DNA of 64,000 nucleotides from Apilactobacillus apisilvae (GTDB lineage Bacteria > Bacillota > Bacilli > Lactobacillales > Lactobacillaceae): the NCBI RefSeq assembly GCF_023380225.1, contig NZ_CP093362.1, positions 930,001 through 994,000 on the forward strand, read 5' to 3'. Both the position numbers and the translations under genes were made by a program. A model generated the notes under the pieces. That model was not told where the DNA came from and ran no database searches. It saw only the letters and a list, made by a program, of their open reading frames with translations. Below, one piece after another: positions 1 through 6,773 of the stretch (position 1 is its first letter; every line of letters begins with the position of its first letter).

Positions 1-1
1 C

Positions 2-628
2 TTAACTAATTTAGGGGTCGAATTTGGTCACAACTTCTTGCATCTAAATACTAGTCAATCATTAATGATGGGACAATGGGTCGCAAGATTTACTAGTTTA
101 ACTGGTTTTATTAGTTACTTGGGTGAGTTCATCTTCTTAACCTACGCACCTATTAAGTCATTTATTGAAGGTTCTCCAAAAAAATTATGGCCTAAGACAA
201 TGACTAAATTAAATAATTTTAATGTCCCTGCCCATGCATTATGGGTACAATGCTTAGTTATTTGCATTATCATCGCTGGGGTTTCATTCGGTGGATCATC
301 AGCTCAAACTTTCTATACAATTTTAACTGATATGAATAATATGACTACTGCAGTCCCATATTTATTCTTAGTCATTGCATTTCCATTATTTAAAAAGAAG
401 ATTACACAAAATAAAAATAACTTTATTTTTTATCAAAATAAGACATTCACGAATGCTACAACAGTAATTACAATTATAACTTTAGCTTTTGCTATTGTGT
501 TTACAACGATTCAACCATTAATGGATCATGATGTTCAAACGGCATTCTGGACCTTATTTGGACCAGTCTTCTTCATCATTGTGGCATGGTTATTCTACTC
601 ACATGGTGCTAAAAAATTAAATCAATAA
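2..628 (+). CDS. yjeM: APC-family amino acid permease, YjeM-like, C-terminal part (5' end outside window)
   Basis: The frame is open from the first bases, so the gene begins upstream and only about 208 residues are seen. The visible part has several hydrophobic helices. The stretch IKSFIEGSPK, the ALWVQ segment and IAFPLFKKK fit my memory of the YjeM branch of glutamate/GABA-type permeases (APC superfamily), which exchange amino acids across the membrane. The substrate cannot be read from sequence. A hairpin terminator follows directly. Family call fairly sure, exact subfamily moderate. Confidence 0.72.
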   Translation, partial: LTNLGVEFGHNFLHLNTSQSLMMGQWVARFTSLTGFISYLGEFIFLTYAPIKSFIEGSPKKLWPKTMTKLNNFNVPAHALWVQCLVICIIIAGVSFGGSSAQTFYTILTDMNNMTTAVPYLFLVIAFPLFKKKITQNKNNFIFYQNKTFTNATTVITIITLAFAIVFTTIQPLMDHDVQTAFWTLFGPVFFIIVAWLFYSHGAKKLNQ

Positions 629-640
629 TTAAATTAAAAG

Positions 641-667
641 AGATCGACTTATTAGTCGACCTTTTTT
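641..667 (+). terminator. Intrinsic terminator of the permease gene
   Basis: A 9-bp stem (641-649 with 654-662, one G-U pair) around a TATT loop is followed by a T run. Confidence 0.8.
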
Positions 668-701
668 AATACATAAAACTTTTTTAGTAAAGGAATTATA
701 T

Positions 702-1043
702 ATGAAAATATTATTTAAAATAATAAGTATCGTTCTAAGTTCAATCGTGTTACCCATCCTAATATTAAATGTATTTGTAAACTGCTTATATTTATTTTCA
801 GAAGGTTTTACACAAAATCTAGCATCAACCGTTTTAATTTTGGGAATGTTATTGGTAACAATTTTATTAATAGCACAGGACATTTTGTTATTTAAAAAGA
901 TATCCTGGAAATTAATAAATATTTTTACAGCTACTATAGCTCTGACAACTGTATGCAATGTTTACTTAATATTATTTTTCATTCCAATATTAGGATCCAC
1001 AATTACTTTTTATATAGATAAAATAATTAATTCAAAGAAATGA
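702..1043 (+). CDS. Small integral membrane protein, unknown function
   Basis: The 113-residue product is strongly hydrophobic, with about three to four predicted membrane helices and a short Lys-rich C-terminus. AAAGGA lies 7-8 bases before the ATG. No family recognised. It stands alone between the permease terminator and the SDR/MerR promoter. Real by ribosome site and composition; function unknown. Confidence 0.6.
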   Translation: MKILFKIISIVLSSIVLPILILNVFVNCLYLFSEGFTQNLASTVLILGMLLVTILLIAQDILLFKKISWKLINIFTATIALTTVCNVYLILFFIPILGSTITFYIDKIINSKK

Positions 1044-1054
1044 AGACTAATCAT

Positions 1055-1085
1055 TTGACCTATAGTTAGGTATAAGGTTTATTAT
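1055..1085 (+). promoter_or_regulatory. MerR-type promoter with 19-bp spacer and operator
   Basis: A -35 TTGACC (1055-1060) and a -10 TATTAT (1080-1085) are 19 bp apart, the unusual spacing of MerR-family promoters. Between them lie an inverted repeat ACCTA-TAGT-TAGGT (1058-1071) and a further AGGT (1075-1078). The second gene of the operon encodes a MerR protein, so autoregulation is inferred. Confidence 0.6.
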
Positions 1086-1119
1086 AAACAAACTTAATAA
1101 ATTAAAGGAGTGTTTTATA

Positions 1120-1863
1120 ATGACTTTAAAGGATAAAGTAATTGTTATAACTGGTGCTAGTTCTGGAATGGGAGCTGCAACCACTAAAAAAGCTATTGAT
1201 AAGGGTGCCAAGGTAGTAATCGGTGCTAGAAATGAAGATAAGCTTAAAGCTATTGCTGAAAGCACTGAAAAACCTGACAATGTTATTTATCAAAAAACAG
1301 ATGTTACTAGCTTGGATGATGTAAAAGCTTTGGTTAAAACTGCTGTTGATAAGTTCGGTAAAATCGATATTATTTATAACAATGCCGGAATTATGCCACA
1401 AGATAAATTAGTTGATAGTGAACCTGAATCATGGAAGGCAATGTTTGATACTAACGTAATTGGTGTCTTAAACGGAATTAAAGCAACTACCCCTATCATG
1501 AAGCAACAAGGTTATGGATTAATTATGGCAACTGATTCTGTCGCTGGACATGTTGTTTATCCTGGATCTGCTGTATACAACAGTACTAAGTTTGCGGTTC
1601 GTGCAATTATGGAAGGCTTAAGACAAGAAGAACATGGAAATGGTATTAAGACTGGAATTGTATCTCCAGGTGCAGTTGATACTAACTTAGTTTCAACAAT
1701 TGGTAATCAACAAATTAAAGATGCCATTGTTAAAATGTCAGAAGATAAAAACATGGCACTATCAGCTGAAGATGTTGCTAACTCAGCAATCTTTATGATG
1801 GAACAACCTGCTAATGTTAACATGAATGAAATTCTAGTTCGCCCTACTGGTCAAAGTATTTAA
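1120..1863 (+). CDS. Short-chain dehydrogenase/reductase (SDR family)
   Basis: Classical SDR of 247 residues. The cofactor motif TGASSGMG is at residues 11-18, NNAG at 87-90, and the catalytic Ser140 and YNSTK (Tyr153, Lys157) are all present, so the enzyme should be active with NAD(P)H on an unknown carbonyl or alcohol. AAAGGAG precedes the ATG. The stop overlaps the start of the MerR gene by one base (TAATG), so the two are translationally coupled. The MerR-type promoter suggests induction by a reactive carbonyl or similar stress, which is inference. Confidence 0.88.
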   Translation: MTLKDKVIVITGASSGMGAATTKKAIDKGAKVVIGARNEDKLKAIAESTEKPDNVIYQKTDVTSLDDVKALVKTAVDKFGKIDIIYNNAGIMPQDKLVDSEPESWKAMFDTNVIGVLNGIKATTPIMKQQGYGLIMATDSVAGHVVYPGSAVYNSTKFAVRAIMEGLRQEEHGNGIKTGIVSPGAVDTNLVSTIGNQQIKDAIVKMSEDKNMALSAEDVANSAIFMMEQPANVNMNEILVRPTGQSI

Positions 1864-2240
1864 TGAAAATTTCTCAAGTTACTAAAGAGTATCATGTTTC
1901 AAAACAAACTTTGTATTACTGGGAACGCATTGGTTTATTAGAAAAAATCAAAAAAGATCGTAATGGGTATCGTAACTATACAAAAAATAATTTAGAACAA
2001 TTAGAATTCATCACGTGCATGCGTAATGCTGGTATGACAATTGAAAAATTGCAAAAATATATGTTTTTGTATAAATCTGGTGAAAAAACTTATAAACAAA
2101 GAAAACAGTTAATTTCTGATCAACTAACTGAGATTAAATATCAAGTTTTAAGGTACAAAAATGCTCAACAGATGTTGGAGTATAAGTTAGCTCATTATGA
2201 TGAACTTAATAATAGATTAAACAAACAGGATGCTAAATAA
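1863..2240 (+). CDS. MerR-family transcriptional regulator
   Basis: The protein has 125 residues. The N-terminal winged helix (KISQVTKEYHVSKQTLYYWERIGLL) and the following coiled coil are typical of MerR regulators of the AdhR/NmlR-like branch. No cysteine pair for metal binding is evident. It is the second gene of an operon with the SDR and probably binds the 19-bp-spacer promoter at 1055-1085. The stop codon lies in the loop of the terminator. Confidence 0.85.
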   Translation: MKISQVTKEYHVSKQTLYYWERIGLLEKIKKDRNGYRNYTKNNLEQLEFITCMRNAGMTIEKLQKYMFLYKSGEKTYKQRKQLISDQLTEIKYQVLRYKNAQQMLEYKLAHYDELNNRLNKQDAK

Positions 2241-2260
2241 TTAGCATCCTGTTTGTTTTT
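2221..2260 (+). terminator. Strong terminator after the MerR gene
   Basis: A perfect 16-bp stem (2221-2236 with 2241-2256) has an ATAA loop that contains the stop codon. T-rich sequence follows. It may also serve the convergent gene on the minus strand. Confidence 0.85.
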
Positions 2261-2886
2261 GGTATTTTTTTATTAATGAGAAATGTTTATAAATTAAATT
2301 ATGATTATATAGCTTCGGTTGATCAGAATCACGAACCTTTTTCCATAAAATTGCAGCAACTTTTATTGGACTAATAAAATTATGGTATGAAGAATCTTGA
2401 TAAAAATCTTTTATAAAATTATTCCATTGATATGTACTTTCTTCATTTGTTCTATCAATAATTTTATTGTCGTTCATAACTGAAATTAAATCATTAATAG
2501 TAGAATTTTTATCTTTTTTAGATTGGACTTCACGCATTTTTACAGCCATTGCTTTATTAAAATGAAATTTATCTACTTTAAAATAATCAGCAAAAAATTT
2601 TCTTGCTTCATTATTTAATTTAAATCCAGAATTATACAACCTAGTATTCAAATTAATCTCATAATTTTTCAATGATTTATGATTATTATTCTTTCTCAAT
2701 GGCTGAATGTTTTTTTGCAGACTCACCATTAATTAATCGAATAATATATGTATTTAATTCTGCTTTAGTTCCTGAGGTTGGTAATTGATATTTTCTGCAA
2801 ATAGATTGTAAGTCAGTTTTATAAAAATAACGTTTCTTAAAATTATTTATTATTTTTCCATTATAAATAATTTGAATATTAATCAC
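2241..2886 (-). pseudogene. SAP-domain / DUF6434-like protein, split by a frameshift
   Basis: Two overlapping minus-strand frames together look like one protein. The first (2886-2686, 66 aa) carries a SAP-type helix-extension-helix with LPTSGTKAEL. The second (to 2241) carries the C-terminal domain with KFFADYFKVDKFHFNKAM and an HNLIYKHF end, as remembered for SAP/DUF6434 proteins. The frames meet at a run of seven A residues (minus strand; T7 at 2710-2716). Removing one A would give a continuous protein of about 200 residues. It may be a true pseudogene, a slippage-controlled gene or a sequencing error. Confidence 0.6.
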
Positions 2887-2912
2887 CTCGATTAGATTAT
2901 ACTAATTATATC

Positions 2913-2955
2913 AAAAAAGGTGCTTATTTTTATAAAAACAAGCACCTTTTTTATT
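2913..2955 (-). terminator. Terminator between the SAP gene region and the 11-mer repeat gene
   Basis: A 13-bp stem (aaaaaaggtgctt, 2913-2925, with aagcaccttttttt-type arm at 2940-2952) has A/T tracts on both sides and could terminate in either direction. It lies just after the minus-strand gene ending at 2966. Confidence 0.75.
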
Positions 2956-2965
2956 ATTGTTAATA

Positions 2966-3130
2966 TTACTTATCTTCGTCAGATTTACCTGACATTTCAG
3001 ACATTTTACCTTTTGCTTTGCCAGTCATTTCAGAAGCTTTGCCCTTTGCTTTACCAGCTGCTTCTGAAGCCTTACCTTTTAAGTCACTAGCTGTTTCGCT
3101 AGCTTTATTTTTGATATCATCAAAATCCAT
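2966..3130 (-). CDS. 54-aa Lys/Ala/Glu-rich 11-mer-repeat protein (CsbD/LEA-like)
   Basis: The start is ATG at 3130 with a near-perfect ribosome site AAGGAGATGAT upstream. The product has no hydrophobic segment. Its middle consists of three 11-residue units, KGKASEAAGKA, KGKASEMTGKA and KGKMSEMSGKS, a period typical of group-3 LEA-type amphipathic helices and resembling CsbD-like stress proteins of lactobacilli. A role in desiccation or general stress is inference. Its own terminator follows. Confidence 0.7.
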   Translation of the reverse strand: MDFDDIKNKASETASDLKGKASEAAGKAKGKASEMTGKAKGKMSEMSGKSDEDK

Positions 3131-3287
3131 AATATCATCTCCTTCAACTATGTTTTAACATTGTATTTTAATAATTTCAAAGGATTAAACTTATACTCTA
3201 ATTAAAACATAATCGTAAATATAATTTTGATATGATAGCATAATAAACATATTCTATTGATATCGTTATCATTCGAAAGGTTTTTAT

Positions 3288-3848
3288 ATGATTAATTTAA
3301 AAGTAATGTTTATTTTGTTTATATGTATAATGGATTTATTTGGCGTTGATGGTTTAAAAAAAGATGAAGCTAAAGCAGAAAGTAAGGCTTCATATGCCTA
3401 TATTAATATAGGCAATAAAAATTACACGCAAGATGGTGGATATTTAAAGTTTAATAAAATTCCAAAATTAAGCTTTGATAACGTAACATCCGAAGATAGA
3501 ACATTAGAACAATTCAGTATAAATGAAGACAGTGCTAATTACGATAATAATATAAACATATCAGATAATAGACAATTATCTAATAAGAGTGGATACAACG
3601 TTAGCGTATCATTAGGCAAATTTAGTCAATTCGACAATAATGGGAATATTGAAAATAAAAATAATGACTTCAAACTAAAACTAGATGGTTTAAAAATATC
3701 TACAAATGAAAATAGTAAAAACATTTCACAAAATAGTAAAATTAAAAACGTTATTTTAGAAGCAAGTGATAAAGTAGATCCCGGTCAATATGTCGGTGAA
3801 CTTAATTGGACCCTTTCACCAACAATATCAAATGCTAATGAAATATAA
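3288..3848 (+). CDS. Small WxL-domain surface protein
   Basis: The 186-residue protein has a short hydrophobic N-terminus that may be a signal peptide. The rest fits a single WxL domain: LSDNRQLSNKSGYNVSVSLG matches the first conserved block (here GYNVSV replaces the usual GWxVSV), and the C-terminal GELNWTLSP gives the W-x-L motif. WxL domains bind the cell wall non-covalently. No other WxL-cluster genes are adjacent. An IS element begins 12 bases after the stop, inside what was its terminator. Confidence 0.75.
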   Translation: MINLKVMFILFICIMDLFGVDGLKKDEAKAESKASYAYINIGNKNYTQDGGYLKFNKIPKLSFDNVTSEDRTLEQFSINEDSANYDNNINISDNRQLSNKSGYNVSVSLGKFSQFDNNGNIENKNNDFKLKLDGLKISTNENSKNISQNSKIKNVILEASDKVDPGQYVGELNWTLSPTISNANEI

Positions 3849-3866
3849 AAAAACTATTCTGAAGTG

Positions 3867-3901
3867 AACCCCTAAAGTGAAACAACACTTTAGGGGTTTT
3901 T
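3867..3901 (+). terminator. IS left-end hairpin (terminator-like, covers the transposase ribosome site)
   Basis: A perfect 13-bp stem (3867-3879 with 3886-3898, loop AAACAA) is followed by a T run. The right arm includes AGGGG (3892-3896), the only plausible ribosome site for the transposase ATG at 3904. Confidence 0.75.
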
Positions 3902-3903
3902 GT

Positions 3904-5244
3904 ATGACAAAATTTAGTTTTGAGTTAAAGAAAAAAATAGTTAAAGAATATTTTTCAGCAGGAATTGGTTCTACTAGTCTTGCTAAAAAATATAATATTA
4001 AAAGCAGAACAACTATTTTAAATTGGATTCATATGTATAATGCCTTCGGCATTAAAGGATTAATTGTCAGGCACCCAATCAAAGTATATTCTGGATATTA
4101 TAAACGAAAAGTGCTGCATTGGATGCACACTAACCACAGTTCGTATCCAGAAACAGCACTTTTCTTCAACATATCAGCCCCAAGTACCATCTTTGCTTGG
4201 GAGCGAAGATTGGAGACTAAAGGCCTAACTGGATTATACACTAATCGTGGCCCTAAAAAAATGAAATCAAATAAAACTAAAATTAAATCACCTAACAAGT
4301 CATTAAGAGAAAAAGTTAATTATTATCTAATCAATTATCGTTATGAACAAATAAAACAAGAATGTGGATCTACTATGGATCACATAAAGAAATTGATTAC
4401 TTTCTTTAAAAGATTTTCTATATCATTCATTTTAAAAAGTATCGGTATAAGTAGAAGTTATTATTATCGACATTTCAAAGAAGATGATAAAGATGATAAC
4501 TTAAAAAAGATGATCACTAAAATAAAGCATTTTAATCCTAATTATGGGTATCGCCGTTTAACCTTAGCTTTAAGAAATAACAACGTAGTTGTTAATCATA
4601 AAAAAGTATTAAGGATAATGAAAACATTAAATTTAACGACCAATCAATATAACAAAAAAAGAAGAAAATATAATTCTTATATTGGACAAGTTGGACATAT
4701 AGCCAAAAATAGGATTCATAGAAAATTTAAAACTGATCGTCCTTATCAAAAATTAACAACTGACGTCAGTGAATTTAGATATGGTAATCAAGATATAAAT
4801 CACAGGGTTTATTTATCACCAATTATGGATCTATTTTCTGATGAAATATTAAATTTTTCCATTAGCGAACATCCAAATGTCGACTTTACTATTAAGCCAA
4901 TGAAAGAATTGATTAAAAAATTACCAAAATTAAGCTATAGAACCACCGTCCATAGTGATCAAGGCTTTCAGTATCAAAATAATAAATGGCAAAAATTATT
5001 AAAGAATAATCACATCTTTCAATCCATGTCCCGTAAAGGGACATGTCTAGATAATGCACAAATGGAATCATTCTTTCATATCATGAAAATAGAAATTATG
5101 AGTAATCATTATGAAACAAAGTCTTCATTAATTAAAGCGATGAAAAAATGGATTAAATATTATAATAATTATAGAATTAAAACAAAACTAGGAGGTAAAG
5201 CTCCGAAAGAATATCGGAAACTTTACCTCCTAGAAAATAAATAG
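3904..5244 (+). CDS. IS3-family transposase, copy 1
   Basis: The 446-residue product has N-terminal helix-turn-helix segments (FSFELKKKIVKEYFSAG), then an integrase core with TTDVSEF (first Asp), VHSDQGFQYQ (second Asp) and MESFFHIMK (Glu), completing the DDE triad. Unlike most IS150-group elements, the HTH and DDE parts are in one frame without a programmed shift. I place the start at ATG 3904; an in-frame GTG at 3877 lies in the left terminal hairpin and has no ribosome site. The 3' end encodes a strong hairpin at 5188-5233. Confidence 0.93.
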   Translation: MTKFSFELKKKIVKEYFSAGIGSTSLAKKYNIKSRTTILNWIHMYNAFGIKGLIVRHPIKVYSGYYKRKVLHWMHTNHSSYPETALFFNISAPSTIFAWERRLETKGLTGLYTNRGPKKMKSNKTKIKSPNKSLREKVNYYLINYRYEQIKQECGSTMDHIKKLITFFKRFSISFILKSIGISRSYYYRHFKEDDKDDNLKKMITKIKHFNPNYGYRRLTLALRNNNVVVNHKKVLRIMKTLNLTTNQYNKKRRKYNSYIGQVGHIAKNRIHRKFKTDRPYQKLTTDVSEFRYGNQDINHRVYLSPIMDLFSDEILNFSISEHPNVDFTIKPMKELIKKLPKLSYRTTVHSDQGFQYQNNKWQKLLKNNHIFQSMSRKGTCLDNAQMESFFHIMKIEIMSNHYETKSSLIKAMKKWIKYYNNYRIKTKLGGKAPKEYRKLYLLENK

Positions 5245-5296
5245 TTGTTTCGATTTAAGGGTTCACATCATTCGATTAATTCGAATAGTTTTTTGT

Positions 5297-5980
5297 TTAT
5301 TTTAATTCATCACGAATCTTTTGTGCATTTTCAAAATCGTTAGTGAAGATACCTTGAATGCCAATCTTGCACAACTGATGAATTTCCATATCATCATCAA
5401 CTGTCCAGATTCTTTCATGATCTTCAATTCCGGGAATGTATGTACCTGGATGAAGGCTATTTATATGTTCATTTTCCATAAATGCTTTAGGATCAACATT
5501 CATTCTTTTACCAAACAAGAAGTTATAATCTTGGCTAGGATCAATTCTTTGGGCAACTTTAATGCTATCAATATTAAATGAAGAATAAATAACTGGATAC
5601 ATTAAATCAGTATCTTTAACCATTTTTAGAACTTTTTCTTCAATATCTTGGTAATGAATTTTATTAGTTTTAAATTCTAAATTAAGTCTAATATCTTTAC
5701 CTTCAACTAAATTAAGAAGTTCTTCTAAACTTGGTATTGGCTGATCATTATCCAATTTAAACTTACGTAGATCTTCAAAACTATAATCATTAATTAATCC
5801 TTCACCATTGGTAGTACGATCAATTTTTTCATCATGCATAATAACTGGAATACCATCTTTAGTTAAATGAACATCAAACTCAATGGCATCAGCATTATTA
5901 TCAACACAATATTTAAAACCTGCTAGTGAATTTTCCGGAAATTTTACTGGAATTCCACGATGTGCAAAAATCATTGTCAT
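5297..5980 (-). CDS. Glycerophosphodiester phosphodiesterase (GDPD)
   Basis: This 227-residue cytosolic enzyme has the family signature: AHRGIPVKFPENS near the N-terminus, AIEFDVHLTKDG with the metal-binding Glu/Asp, and the VIMHDEKIDRTT block. It hydrolyses glycerophosphodiesters (from lipid or teichoic acid turnover) to glycerol-3-phosphate and an alcohol. GGGGGAGAG precedes the ATG at 5980. Its downstream terminator was interrupted by IS copy 1. Confidence 0.92.
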   Translation of the reverse strand: MTMIFAHRGIPVKFPENSLAGFKYCVDNNADAIEFDVHLTKDGIPVIMHDEKIDRTTNGEGLINDYSFEDLRKFKLDNDQPIPSLEELLNLVEGKDIRLNLEFKTNKIHYQDIEEKVLKMVKDTDLMYPVIYSSFNIDSIKVAQRIDPSQDYNFLFGKRMNVDPKAFMENEHINSLHPGTYIPGIEDHERIWTVDDDMEIHQLCKIGIQGIFTNDFENAQKIRDELK

Positions 5981-6065
5981 ATATACTCTCCCCCTACTAT
6001 ATACTTTATTCTAGACCAAAAGTGCTCTATAATAAAACAAATTAGTTTATATGGGAGATTAAGCC

Positions 6066-6746
6066 ATGAAAAAAATCCTAGTAGTTTTAACAAATACGAC
6101 TAGATATAAAGGTACAAATGGTGCTACTGGTTTATGGTTAGGTGAAGCAACAGAGTTTGTTGATATCATTCATCAAGCTGGTTATCAAGTCGATTATGTT
6201 AGCCCAAAAGGTGGATTTGTACCAATTGATCCGCGTAGTATGAAATACGTAAATAAAAATATTATGGAAAGTTATGAAACTGGTGACTTTCAAAAAAGAG
6301 CTTTATGTAATTCACTTTGTCCACAACAAATTAATCCTGATGATTACATCGCTATTTATTATACTGGTGGACATGGTGTTATGTGGGATTTCCCTAATAA
6401 CTATGAATTACAAAATATTGCTCAAAAAATTTATAACAACAATGGTTTTATCACGTCAGTTTGTCATGGTATTGCTGGAATTTTCAATATAAAAGACAAT
6501 AATGGTAAATATATTATTGATGGTCATAATGTTACTGGGTTTACTAGATCTGAAGAAATGTTAGCTGGAAAATTAAAAATTGTTCCATTTTTAAACCAAG
6601 AAATTGCTGAAAAACGTGGTGCTATTTTTAAAAAGCATCGTGCTTATAAAGAATTTGTCGTGCAAGATCGACAAATTATAACTGGACAGAATCCTTTTTC
6701 AGCTAAAGCCGTCGCTGAAATGTTAATTAGTAATTTAAGAAAGTAA
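6066..6746 (+). CDS. DJ-1/PfpI superfamily protein (class I glutamine amidotransferase-like)
   Basis: The 226 residues include the nucleophile elbow TSVCHGIAGI (Cys at about 133), an upstream YTGGHGVMWDF block and an early LWLGEATEF segment. These fit Hsp31/YajL-like DJ-1 proteins, proposed to act as glyoxalases, deglycases or chaperones. Which activity applies cannot be told. GGGAG lies upstream of the ATG, and the gene is monocistronic with a terminator directly after the stop. Confidence 0.85.
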   Translation: MKKILVVLTNTTRYKGTNGATGLWLGEATEFVDIIHQAGYQVDYVSPKGGFVPIDPRSMKYVNKNIMESYETGDFQKRALCNSLCPQQINPDDYIAIYYTGGHGVMWDFPNNYELQNIAQKIYNNNGFITSVCHGIAGIFNIKDNNGKYIIDGHNVTGFTRSEEMLAGKLKIVPFLNQEIAEKRGAIFKKHRAYKEFVVQDRQIITGQNPFSAKAVAEMLISNLRK

Positions 6747-6772
6747 AAAAGAGCCATAAAAGGCTCTTTTTT
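6745..6772. terminator. Shared terminator between convergent genes
   Basis: An 11-bp stem (AAAAAAGAGCC 6745-6755 with GGCTCTTTTTT 6762-6772) has A/T tracts on both sides and serves both the DJ-1-like gene and the decarboxylase gene. Confidence 0.85.
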
Positions 6773-6773
6773 A

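Larger units (their letters stand above)
3860..5270 (+). mobile_element. IS3-family (IS150-like) insertion sequence, copy 1, 1411 bp
   Basis: The ends were defined by comparing the two copies in this window: TGAAGTGAACCCC on the left and the complement of TGATGTGAACCC on the right form imperfect inverted repeats that continue to about 27 bp (both reach GAAACAAC). A 3-bp target duplication TTC flanks it (3857-3859 and 5271-5273). One transposase gene fills it. The second copy (26802-28212) has exactly the same length and encodes an identical protein, so transposition is recent. Confidence 0.93.
3847..5293. terminator. Bidirectional terminator split by IS copy 1
   Basis: Left remnant aaaaaactattc (to 3859) and right remnant ttcgattaattcgaatagtttttt (from 5271) rejoin, after removing the IS and one copy of TTC, into a hairpin CTATTCGA-ttaat-TCGAATAG flanked by A and T runs. 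It would have separated the convergent WxL and GDPD genes. Confidence 0.7.

Noticed and set aside
4098-4298. 66-codon open frame opposite each transposase gene
   Set aside because: Present at the same place in both IS copies only because they are identical; no ribosome site.
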